Assembly (NCBI GenBank): GCA_026993355.1
Contig: JALWTX010000001.1
Location: 1 to 64,000, forward strand
Length of the DNA stretch: 64,000 bases
Source: Flavobacteriales bacterium
Lineage (GTDB): Bacteria > Bacteroidota > Bacteroidia > Flavobacteriales > Flavobacteriaceae
Reading direction: 5' to 3'
The notes beneath the pieces were generated by a model. That model searched no databases. It saw only the letters and a list, made by a program, of their open reading frames with translations, and had not been told where the DNA came from. The position numbers and the translations under genes are program-made. Shown here piece by piece: positions 9,740 through 18,673 of this stretch; position 1 is the first letter of the stretch, and each line of letters opens with the position of its first letter.

Positions 9740-11113
9740 TTAATTTTGTCCTTTCCGTTTCATATGACGGGCATTAACGCCCATAAAGTCTTGTACACAA
9801 CGGAAGCCAATATAACTTCTGGCTGTATCGGCATACTCATATGCTCTGGAATGTACTTGAATAAAATATTTGACATCTTTCCACGAACCTCCTCTGATAA
9901 TTTTTCTTTTGTTATCATAAGCATCGGTTGTAGGGTTAAATGAGGCGCCAAAATAGTAGGAATCCGGATAATATGATGAGTTAGTCCATTCGGCAACGTT
10001 ACCTGCCATATTATACAAATTGTAACCATTTGGATTATAAGATTTTGCAGGAGCTGTAAACACAGCTTGATCTGAGCCATAATCACCTCTTAGCGGTTTA
10101 AAGTTTGCTAAAAAGCAACCTTGATCATTCATGGTATAAGGACCACCCCACGGATAATCATTACCTTCCATACCACCACGGGCAGCATACTCCCATTCGG
10201 CTTCTGTAGGTAAACGGAATTTATGTAAAGGCGCACGGTTTTTACTTCTTAAAAACCAGGTCATCTTTTTGGTACGGTAATCCGCAAAGGCTGTTGCTTG
10301 ATACCAGTTTACGCCTACCACAGGGTATTCACTGTAAGCGTCATGCCAAAAATAATCGTCGTGCATGGGTTCATTGTACGCATACATAAAATCTTTTACC
10401 CAAACAGTCGTATCGGGATATACTTGCACTATTGTATCTTTTATGTGTTTGGATCTTCTTTCGCCTTTTCTGGCAGCTTCACCCGTATCATACCAACGAA
10501 GTTTATAGACGAATTTCGTCACGTCAAACATACGATCGGCGTCACCGGTTTCTTCGATGGGTAAATACATAGAATCCATCACTTCTGCATAATACTCATC
10601 CGGAAATTTATTGGTGTTAAATATTAATGGAACATCCCAGTTTAAAACTTTTCCGGCATTTTCATCATCCGGGTTACTTAAACTACCATATGTATTCATC
10701 ATATATTTATTATAAGCATTTTTGGTAGTATCCAAGCTTTTAAACATATACTTTCCAATACCTTTCTTTGGTGTTGCTTCCATTTCTTCTGCCAGTACCG
10801 CCAAGCGATAACGGATAATCGAATCGCGGACATAATTTACAAATTCACGGTACTCAGCATTGGTAATTTCGGTTTCATCCATGTAAAATGCGCGGACAGT
10901 AACAGTTCTTGTGGGTGCATTCAAGGCATATTCCTTATCCTCATTTTGCTTACCCATTACAAAAGCGCCACCGGGAATTAAACTCATGCCATATGGGCGA
11001 TAGGGATGCCAGGTGTGCCCTTTAACACCGATGACTTCACCTCTTTGATAGTTATTTCCACATCCAGTTAATAAACTTGCAATAATAGCAGTGAAAGCTA
11101 TGATTCTTTTCAT
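9740..11113 (-). CDS. gldK: T9SS lipoprotein GldK (formylglycine-generating-enzyme-like fold)
   Basis: Lipobox LLTGCG; SUMF1-like motifs FYMDETEITNAEYREFV, RLPTEAEWEYAARGG, IIRGGSWKD; synteny. Confidence 0.94.
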   Translation of the reverse strand: MKRIIAFTAIIASLLTGCGNNYQRGEVIGVKGHTWHPYRPYGMSLIPGGAFVMGKQNEDKEYALNAPTRTVTVRAFYMDETEITNAEYREFVNYVRDSIIRYRLAVLAEEMEATPKKGIGKYMFKSLDTTKNAYNKYMMNTYGSLSNPDDENAGKVLNWDVPLIFNTNKFPDEYYAEVMDSMYLPIEETGDADRMFDVTKFVYKLRWYDTGEAARKGERRSKHIKDTIVQVYPDTTVWVKDFMYAYNEPMHDDYFWHDAYSEYPVVGVNWYQATAFADYRTKKMTWFLRSKNRAPLHKFRLPTEAEWEYAARGGMEGNDYPWGGPYTMNDQGCFLANFKPLRGDYGSDQAVFTAPAKSYNPNGYNLYNMAGNVAEWTNSSYYPDSYYFGASFNPTTDAYDNKRKIIRGGSWKDVKYFIQVHSRAYEYADTARSYIGFRCVQDFMGVNARHMKRKGQN

Positions 11114-11161
11114 AAATATGTTAAATTTAATCGTATTGTTCTATGTATCTATTCTAACGCA

Positions 11162-11169
11162 CAAATATA
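11162..11169 (-). promoter_or_regulatory. Bacteroidota -7 element for the gldKLMN operon
   Basis: TATATTTG on the minus strand, 49 bp upstream of gldK. Confidence 0.45.
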
Positions 11170-11293
11170 AAAATAAAATAATAGTATCAACAAATTTTTA
11201 TGCATTTATATTTGTCTTTTATTTAATTCATAATAAATAAACATCATAAGGATTTAATTTGTAATATTTTATTAAACTTTTTATGAGTACTAT

Positions 11294-12430
11294 TTATAAT
11301 GAGTTTTTTTCAATAAATTTATATATACGCGGTGTTATTTGTCCGGAAATTGCTTGCTGATAATCTTTTTCATTGCATGGAAAAAGTATTTCATTTGTCA
11401 TTTCCGGCAACTTAAACCACCAACGGTTTGTATTCGGATTTTTATAAAAAATCAAGTTAAATAATTTATGTTCCACATGAAATTTAATCATTTCCGACCA
11501 TCTTATATTGGGATAATCAGGCTGATATCTATTCTTTCCCTCGATATAATACCATAATATTTGAGCCATTAACTGGCTGCCAGTATTAGCTTTATCCCAC
11601 AACGGATTATACTCAAATATACCAAAAAATCTGTTTTGTGTCCCGACACCAGCCAGCCGAGACAATCTGCATATATCTATGCCATTAAAACCATTTGGAC
11701 GCCCTTCTTTATGAGCCGGCATATCGCTGTATTTAATACTTCTGGCATCAATACTCACAAAATTTGCTTGACGTAATTCAGGTTCAAAATCCAATATTTG
11801 ATTTTGCATCTCTCCTAATTTATAATAATCAATATAAAGTTGATCAAATATTTTAAATTTGGCCGGATGATTATAATAAGTTTGAACCCCCATTACATTT
11901 AAGTATTGGAAATTAGCTGTTTCTTTATGTAATAAAACCTGCAAATAATTTTCATTATCTATTTCAATATCTGACAGTGAGCTATCTATGATTGCGTCTA
12001 TAACGCTCAGATTATATATATTATTGCCTGAATCTAAAAAATCTGTTACGGCCAAACTTAAATCTTGAGAACCGCCTAATATGACCACACTGGCATCTTT
12101 AGGAAGTTGGGCAAGTACTATTCGGAGTAATTCAAGGCTTTTTAAAGGGGACTCTGTTTCTATCAAATTCCCCAAATCAACCAAATTCAATGACCAATTA
12201 CCGGGAAACAGACGATAAAAACTTTGCCGTATTTGATCAGGAGCAAACTTTGTTCCTTCATTATCTATGGCATTTCGATCCTCGTTTACACCAATAATGA
12301 ATATATCAGCCTCGTAATGGCTTGGCTGAAAACCGGGCAAATGCACGGCTATGTTACCGCCTATTATCCCCAATGATTTAGCTTCATCAAAATCAAAATC
12401 GATTGTAAGAGGCTTTAAATAATCATACAT
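11294..12430 (-). CDS. Formimidoylglutamase / arginase-family protein
   Basis: Ureohydrolase-like features (VVILGGSQDLSLAV, FVSIDARSIKYSDMPA); typical Bacteroidota gene between topA and gldK. Confidence 0.8.
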   Translation of the reverse strand: MYDYLKPLTIDFDFDEAKSLGIIGGNIAVHLPGFQPSHYEADIFIIGVNEDRNAIDNEGTKFAPDQIRQSFYRLFPGNWSLNLVDLGNLIETESPLKSLELLRIVLAQLPKDASVVILGGSQDLSLAVTDFLDSGNNIYNLSVIDAIIDSSLSDIEIDNENYLQVLLHKETANFQYLNVMGVQTYYNHPAKFKIFDQLYIDYYKLGEMQNQILDFEPELRQANFVSIDARSIKYSDMPAHKEGRPNGFNGIDICRLSRLAGVGTQNRFFGIFEYNPLWDKANTGSQLMAQILWYYIEGKNRYQPDYPNIRWSEMIKFHVEHKLFNLIFYKNPNTNRWWFKLPEMTNEILFPCNEKDYQQAISGQITPRIYKFIEKNSL

Positions 12431-12431
12431 T

Positions 12432-14867
12432 TTATTTCAAATTCTTTTTGGCCACTTCCAAAGTAATCGTTTCCGGATCTGTACCTTTAGGCAGCATAAC
12501 TTTCTTTTTGCCTTTTACCACAACCAATCTTCCCCATTTCCCTTTTTGAAGACTTATACCTTCCTCAGGCCACACTTTAATCATTTTTTCTTTTTCCTTA
12601 CGTAGCTTATTTTGAATCAACTCGGTAATGTCGTTATCGGACAAATTATCAAAATCATATTTTTTAGGGACATTAATAAATAAATCATTCCATTTAATAA
12701 AAGGACCGAATCGTCCTTTTCCTTTAAAAACGGGTTTTTCGTCATAAAAAGCAATAGGTTCATCAGCTTTGCGTTTCTTTTCAATCAACTCAATCGCTTC
12801 CTGAAGACTAACATTTAAAGGGTTCAGGTTTTTAGGTATGGAAATAAATTTACCATCATAAATAATATAAGGTCCGTAACGCCCCGTTGCAATTACCACA
12901 TCTTTTCCTTCATACTGTCCAATATTTTTAGGAAATGCAAACATGGCTAAAGCTTGCTCTAAAGTAATATCATTTAAACTGACTCCATGTGGCGCCCCGG
13001 CAAAAACCGGTTTTTCTTCTTCATTTGATTCACCAATCTGCACCAGTGGTCCATATTGCCCTATTTTAACGTAAACATTTTTACCGGTTTTGGGATCTTG
13101 ACCTAACAGACGTTCGCCCCTGGCCCGGGTAGCATTTTTTGCCACATCTTCGACAACCGGGTGAAAGGATTGATAAAATTCTTTTAAGGTATTTTTCCAT
13201 TTTTTTTCACCTTCGGCTATTTTGTCCAACTCCTCTTCTATTTTGGCTGTAAAATGATAATCCAAAATATGATCAAAATGTTGGGTTAAAAACTCATTTA
13301 CAACAATACCGATGTCGGTAGGCACTAATTTATTTTTCTCATTACCAAAAGTCTCTGTTTCCGTTTTTTTTGAAACAACCCCATTTTCTAAAACCCATTT
13401 GACAACCGGTCTGGTTTTGGGCTCAATATTTTTCTTTTCGACATAACCACGTTTTTGGATAGTCGAGATAGTCGGCGCGTAAGTTGAAGGACGTCCAATC
13501 CCAAGTTCCTCCATTTTTTTTACCAAAGCTGCTTCGTTGTAGCGTGCAGGTGGCCGGGCATATTTTTGTAAAACTTCTACATAAATCTCTTTTAGTGCCT
13601 CGCCTTTTTCAAGTTTGGGTAATTGTCCTTTAAATTCAGGTTCATCTCCTGTATCTTTTGACTCATGATATAGTTTTAAAAAACCGTCAAAAACCACAAC
13701 TTCGCCTTTAGCCGTAAAAATATTTTTTACTTTATCATTTTCGATTTTGACCGTTGTTCTATCAATTTTTGCATCAGCCATTTGTGAGGCGAGTGTTCGT
13801 TTCCAAATAAGCTCGTACAAACGATTTGAATCAAAATCCATATTGATTTCTTTCCTGGAAACAACCGTTGGTCTAATAGCCTCATGTGCTTCTTGGGCGC
13901 CTTTTGATTTCGTTTTGTAATTCCGTGGTTTACTGTATTTTTCCCCGAAAAGTTCCGCAATTGTTTTGACGGCTTGATCTTTAGCATCTTTAGATAGATT
14001 GACACTATCGGTACGCATATAAGTGATAAAGCCGTTTTCATATAATTTTTGTGCCAACATCATCGTTTTAGAGACACTAAAACCCAGTTTACGGGCAGCC
14101 TCTTGTTGAAGAGTTGAAGTAGTAAAGGGCGGAGCCGGCGTTTTTTTGGCTGCTTTGGTTGTAATCTCGGCTACTTTATAATTGGCTCCCCGTAGTTTTT
14201 CTAAAAAATCTTCGACTTCTTTTTCCTCTGCAAAATCGGTGTCTAATGATGCTTTAAATTGATGATTGGCATGATTGGCAAAATACCCAAAAACTTTAAA
14301 GGCACTTTTTGCCTGATGATTTCTGATTTCATTCTCACGGTCTACAATCAAACGAACAGCCACGGATTGGACCCGGCCGGCAGACAAACCTTTTTTAATT
14401 TTGCGCCATAAAATAGGCGATAATTCATACCCGACCAAACGGTCTAACAAACGGCGCGCTTGTTGGGCATCAACTAAATTATAATTGATATCGCGCGGAT
14501 TGGCAATAGCATTTTTAATGGCATTCTCGGTAATTTCATGAAACACAATCCGGCTGGTCTTGTCTTCATCTAACTTCAATTGATTTTTTAAATGCCAGGC
14601 AATGGCTTCTCCTTCACGGTCTTCATCACTTGCTAATAAAACTTCCTCAGCCTTGTCCGATAATTTTTTTAGTTTTTTAATAACATCCTTTTTATCCTTT
14701 GAAACGACATATTTTGGTGTGAAATTTTCCAAATCTATACCAATTTCTTTAGACGGCAAATCAGCGACATGGCCATAGCTGGATTCAACATCATAATCTT
14801 TTCCCAAAAATTTTTTGATGGTTTTGGCCTTGGCCGGCGACTCCACTATAACTAATTTTTTACTCAT
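12432..14867 (-). CDS. topA: DNA topoisomerase I
   Basis: KKLVIVESPAKAKTIKKFLG, ASDEDREGEAIAWHL, FITYMRTDS; start trimmed to MSKKLVIV because a -7-like box overlaps the longer ORF start. Confidence 0.96.
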   Translation of the reverse strand: MSKKLVIVESPAKAKTIKKFLGKDYDVESSYGHVADLPSKEIGIDLENFTPKYVVSKDKKDVIKKLKKLSDKAEEVLLASDEDREGEAIAWHLKNQLKLDEDKTSRIVFHEITENAIKNAIANPRDINYNLVDAQQARRLLDRLVGYELSPILWRKIKKGLSAGRVQSVAVRLIVDRENEIRNHQAKSAFKVFGYFANHANHQFKASLDTDFAEEKEVEDFLEKLRGANYKVAEITTKAAKKTPAPPFTTSTLQQEAARKLGFSVSKTMMLAQKLYENGFITYMRTDSVNLSKDAKDQAVKTIAELFGEKYSKPRNYKTKSKGAQEAHEAIRPTVVSRKEINMDFDSNRLYELIWKRTLASQMADAKIDRTTVKIENDKVKNIFTAKGEVVVFDGFLKLYHESKDTGDEPEFKGQLPKLEKGEALKEIYVEVLQKYARPPARYNEAALVKKMEELGIGRPSTYAPTISTIQKRGYVEKKNIEPKTRPVVKWVLENGVVSKKTETETFGNEKNKLVPTDIGIVVNEFLTQHFDHILDYHFTAKIEEELDKIAEGEKKWKNTLKEFYQSFHPVVEDVAKNATRARGERLLGQDPKTGKNVYVKIGQYGPLVQIGESNEEEKPVFAGAPHGVSLNDITLEQALAMFAFPKNIGQYEGKDVVIATGRYGPYIIYDGKFISIPKNLNPLNVSLQEAIELIEKKRKADEPIAFYDEKPVFKGKGRFGPFIKWNDLFINVPKKYDFDNLSDNDITELIQNKLRKEKEKMIKVWPEEGISLQKGKWGRLVVVKGKKKVMLPKGTDPETITLEVAKKNLK

Positions 14868-14882
14868 GAATGATTTTTTTTG

Positions 14883-14890
14883 CAAATGTA
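14883..14890 (-). promoter_or_regulatory. Bacteroidota -7 element for topA
   Basis: TACATTTG on the minus strand, 16 bp upstream of MSKKLVIV. Confidence 0.4.
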
Positions 14891-14917
14891 AGATAAAATA
14901 ATAAGTTAAAAATAAAA

Positions 14918-14939
14918 GCCGGAGAAAACCCCGACTTTT
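14918..14939 (-). terminator. Terminator after gldJ
   Basis: Hairpin aaaagtcgg/ccggctttt on the minus strand between gldJ stop and topA. Confidence 0.55.
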
Positions 14940-14960
14940 AAAGTATTTACAATATTTAAA

Positions 14961-16613
14961 TTAGTTGACAGGTCGTCTATAACCTCGTTTAATGGTCTTT
15001 GTTCCTACACGAGACATGGCACATCTAAAACCAATATCGTTACGAGAGAGATATTGCGGATAAAATCTTCTTTGAGAAGGATCCAACCAATAAGCTCTGT
15101 CCCGCCAAGAACCTCCTTTAATCACCCGCACCTCGTTATTAATTAAGGTAGAACGGTTGTTTGATTTATCATAATTTTTAACCATTTCAGTTGAATCGGC
15201 ATACACCTCATGTACAGGCGCATTATACATACGCAAAGAAGGGTCGGCTTCTACATCTTCTTTTTCTTTCATGTAGTTTCTGGAAGATTCTATATCACCA
15301 TCACGGTAATCACGGTTATCGGCACGATCAAAGTTTTGGCGTAAATATAATTCATTGTCATCAATGGCTTTTTTGCCGGGTGAGCCCGGTAATTGACTCA
15401 CAATAATTTTGCCATTTGGCAGGGTATCCATCGGAATGGAATCCGGCGTAATAATAACTAATTTACCATTTTCATCAAAAGCTTGCTTGGTATAAACATT
15501 ACCACGATAATAATTAAAATCATTAGCATCATCATCTATAATTTGGCGATAAACATCGGCTACCCATTCGTTAACATTTCCTGCCATGTCATACAAGCCA
15601 AAATCATTGGGTGGATAGGTTTTGACCGGTGCCGTAATATCGGCTGCGTCATCTGACCATCCGGCTAAACCGTCATAATTTCCATCATCTATTTTAAAAT
15701 TGGCCATTTCTTTACCTCTGTTTTTACCTTTTTGCAAATTACGGGTAGTCGTTCCTTTCCATGGATAAATTTTACGTCCTTTTAAGGTGTTAAATTCACG
15801 CAAGCCAATATCTGCTTTAGCAGCATACTCCCATTCTACTTCGGTAGGCAAACGGTAGGCTGGTAAAATAATACCGGAAGAACGGTTTACTACATTTAAG
15901 ACCGTATCATTTTTTTTCTTTTTACGCGCTTGATACATCTCTGTATTGCCACCGAAAGCCAATTCGGGTTGTGTCAAATAAGTTTCTGTACTAAATAATT
16001 GGTCTGCAGTGGGATGTTCTAATGCCTCACGACTTAACTTCCCGGACTTGTAAAGTAAATATTCATTTACCCGATCGGTACGCCAATTACAATATTGCAC
16101 AGCTTGTATCCAGTTTACGCCCACAACAGGGTAAAGTGCATAAGCCGGATGCCGCAAATAGTTATTGACTAAATCTTCATTATAACCTAAAGGTGTGCGC
16201 CACACCATCGTATCGGGCAATGCTCCTTTATAAATATTTCTATATTTAGGTTCGTCTGTCGGGAAAACTTTTTTTAACCAATCCAGATATTCTAAATACA
16301 TTAAATTGGTTACTTCAGTTTCGTCCATATAAAACGAACGTACATGTTGTTGATTCGGCACATTATTCCAATCATGCATCACATCGTCTTGCACTTCACC
16401 AAATGTAAAAGTCCCGCCTTCGACAAAAACCAACCCAGGTGCCGTTATTTGATTTCTAAATCTAGGATTAAATTTATATCCTCCTTCTTTTCCATTTAGA
16501 GCACGACCGGTTCCTCGCGACACTTTAAAATCGTTCGATTGTTTTGAGCAACCTGTCAATAATAAACCTAAAACGGCCAAAGAAAAGACACCAAATAAAA
16601 AACTTTTTTTCAT
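14961..16613 (-). CDS. gldJ: Gliding motility lipoprotein GldJ
   Basis: Lipobox LLTGCS; APGLVFVEGGTFTFGEVQDDVMHDWNNVPNQQHVRSFYMDETEVTN closely matches GldJ; SUMF1-like fold. Confidence 0.93.
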   Translation of the reverse strand: MKKSFLFGVFSLAVLGLLLTGCSKQSNDFKVSRGTGRALNGKEGGYKFNPRFRNQITAPGLVFVEGGTFTFGEVQDDVMHDWNNVPNQQHVRSFYMDETEVTNLMYLEYLDWLKKVFPTDEPKYRNIYKGALPDTMVWRTPLGYNEDLVNNYLRHPAYALYPVVGVNWIQAVQYCNWRTDRVNEYLLYKSGKLSREALEHPTADQLFSTETYLTQPELAFGGNTEMYQARKKKKNDTVLNVVNRSSGIILPAYRLPTEVEWEYAAKADIGLREFNTLKGRKIYPWKGTTTRNLQKGKNRGKEMANFKIDDGNYDGLAGWSDDAADITAPVKTYPPNDFGLYDMAGNVNEWVADVYRQIIDDDANDFNYYRGNVYTKQAFDENGKLVIITPDSIPMDTLPNGKIIVSQLPGSPGKKAIDDNELYLRQNFDRADNRDYRDGDIESSRNYMKEKEDVEADPSLRMYNAPVHEVYADSTEMVKNYDKSNNRSTLINNEVRVIKGGSWRDRAYWLDPSQRRFYPQYLSRNDIGFRCAMSRVGTKTIKRGYRRPVN

Positions 16614-16734
16614 ATTATCATTTAATTTATTATGTATTTACTAAAAGTCAAGTAATTAATAATCAAATATTTAACTAAAAATAATTTATATTAATCACTG
16701 ATGTAAATTAGTATTAAACACTAAAATACAACTG

Positions 16735-16742
16735 CAAATATA
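16735..16742 (-). promoter_or_regulatory. Bacteroidota -7 element for gldJ
   Basis: TATATTTG on the minus strand, about 122 bp upstream of the start. Confidence 0.35.
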
Positions 16743-16806
16743 ATATTAATTTTAATTGTCACAACTATCCAAACTTATTTTTTGAATAATTATTGCTTAA
16801 AAAAAA

Positions 16807-16947
16807 CTATGATTCATTTTTTTGTGAATTTTCTTCCGTCTTTTCTATAAAATTGCCTTCCTCATCAAAATATTTAAAAAAAAGATCATCTTCAGGATAC
16901 ATTTTAACGGTGTTTTTGGGCACAAAAGTTTGGATTTTTCTACGATA
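16807..16947 (-). pseudogene. In-frame continuation of the rhomboid C-terminal tail after TAA
   Basis: Reading through TAA at 16948-16950 gives YRRKIQTFVPKNTVKMYPEDDLFFKYFDEEGNFIEKTEENSQKNES then TAG. Confidence 0.65.
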
Positions 16948-17514
16948 TTAAATAGCCAATAACAAACCGGTTACAAAGCCAGACAGATGTCCCTCCCATG
17001 ATATAGTTGGCACTAATGGAAAAAGATACCAAACCAAACCACCATATAAAAAAACGATAATTAAGGATACGGCAATTAAACGATAATAATGACTAAACAA
17101 ACCCGAAAAAAATAAAAAAGACAGCAATAAATAAACAAACCCGCTTGCTCCGACATGATAAGATGGCCGCCCGATAGTCCATGTTAAAAAACCGGTAAAG
17201 AATATACCCAAGATTAAGATTTGCCAGGCAACGCGTCTGTAATGATAAAATAAAAAAGTCATTAAAACAAAAAGAGTAAGGGTGTTGTTAAAAATATGTT
17301 TAAAACCGGCATGAACAAATAGTCCGGACAGGATCCCTTTTAAACCACTGAACTTACGTGGATAAATCCCCCAGTGAATCATGTGTAAATGAAAAACATG
17401 CCCCAGCAGAAAAACAGCCCAAAGTAGAATAATGAACAGTAACGGATAATAAAAATAGAATGCTAAACCGCTGACTTTGGAGGCTGGCTGCTTAAGGTGT
17501 TTATTGGGTTTCAT
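16948..17514 (-). CDS. Rhomboid family intramembrane serine protease (core; in-frame TAA at 3' end)
   Basis: Multiple TMs, catalytic GASG motif (YHVGASGFVYLLLSF), catalytic His in WEGHLSGFVTG. Confidence 0.85.
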   Translation of the reverse strand: MKPNKHLKQPASKVSGLAFYFYYPLLFIILLWAVFLLGHVFHLHMIHWGIYPRKFSGLKGILSGLFVHAGFKHIFNNTLTLFVLMTFLFYHYRRVAWQILILGIFFTGFLTWTIGRPSYHVGASGFVYLLLSFLFFSGLFSHYYRLIAVSLIIVFLYGGLVWYLFPLVPTISWEGHLSGFVTGLLLAI

Positions 17515-17564
17515 AAATTTTCAGCAGAATTAATTTGATATGAAATAATATATAAACTTATTTG

Positions 17565-17572
17565 TAACTTTG
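17565..17572 (+). promoter_or_regulatory. Bacteroidota -7 element for lipA
   Basis: TAACTTTG (TAnnTTTG), 21 bp upstream of ATG; no clear -33 at ideal spacing. Confidence 0.35.
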
Positions 17573-17593
17573 TCAGATAAAATTAATAAAATA

Positions 17594-18442
17594 ATGCAAA
17601 CTACCCGAAAACCTCATTGGTTAAAAGTCAAATTACCCAGCGGAGATAATTTTAAAGAACTTCGTCATATTGTCGAAACCCACAATTTGCATACTATTTG
17701 CAGTAGTGGCCGGTGTCCCAATATGGGTGAATGCTGGGGGGAGCGTACAGCCACCTTTATGATTTTGGGCAATATCTGCACACGTTCATGCGGTTTTTGT
17801 AATGTCTTGACAGGCCGTCCTCTGCCGGCTGATTTGGCTGAGCCTGAAAAGGTTGCCAAATCTATTCAACTAATGGGGGTCAAACATGCGGTTATAACCT
17901 CTGTGGACAGGGATGACTTACCCGACGGGGGGGCACATATATGGGCTGAGACCATTCGTAAGGTTCGTGAATTTAATCCGGGCATTACCATGGAAACTTT
18001 AATTCCTGATTTTCAAGGGAACAAAACACTTTTAGACATTATTATAAAAGAAAGCCCTGAGGTAGTATCACATAATTTGGAAACAGTCAGAAGACTGACC
18101 AAACAGGTTAGAAAGCAAGCCAAATATGATAGAAGTTTGGCTGTTTTGGCCTATCTCAAGCAACAAGGTGTCAACCGAACAAAATCAGGAATTATGTTGG
18201 GCTTGGGTGAGACCGAAGAAGAAGTCATTGAAACCATGCTAGATTTACGTTCAGCGGGGGTCGATGTGATGACAATTGGACAATATTTACAGCCTTCACC
18301 CAAACATTTGCCCGTAATACGCTACCCCCATCCGGATGAATTCAAAAAATATGAAGAAATCGGGTTAGACATGGGTTTTCGTTTTGTTGAAAGCGGTCCA
18401 TTGGTACGTTCCTCTTATCATGCTCATAAGCATATTAAATAA
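17594..18442 (+). CDS. lipA: Lipoyl synthase
   Basis: CSSGRCPNMGECWGERTATFMILGNICTRSCGFC; start trimmed to ATG (MQTTRKPHW). Confidence 0.96.
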   Translation: MQTTRKPHWLKVKLPSGDNFKELRHIVETHNLHTICSSGRCPNMGECWGERTATFMILGNICTRSCGFCNVLTGRPLPADLAEPEKVAKSIQLMGVKHAVITSVDRDDLPDGGAHIWAETIRKVREFNPGITMETLIPDFQGNKTLLDIIIKESPEVVSHNLETVRRLTKQVRKQAKYDRSLAVLAYLKQQGVNRTKSGIMLGLGETEEEVIETMLDLRSAGVDVMTIGQYLQPSPKHLPVIRYPHPDEFKKYEEIGLDMGFRFVESGPLVRSSYHAHKHIK

Positions 18443-18673
18443 AATTTATACCTATTATTTATTATGTCACTTTGCATGAATAAAATATTGTTTGTTTAAA
18501 AAAGATTTATTTTTAATAACTCAAATTCCGGCCTGCCGAGTTAGTTTACATTTATTTTTAATTTTACAACAGATTGAAAATATTTTTTTTAATTTGCTTA
18601 AAATTCTCATGTTATAAGATTCAATCAATATTTTAATAATTGAAATTTTATTATGAGAATAAACAATTAAGGT

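Noticed and set aside
9760-10086. 108-aa minus-strand ORF inside gldK
   Set aside because: Alternate-frame shadow ORF entirely within gldK; no recognisable domain.
13727-14041. 104-aa ORF within topA
   Set aside because: Overlaps topA in another frame; composition looks like frame-shifted coding sequence.
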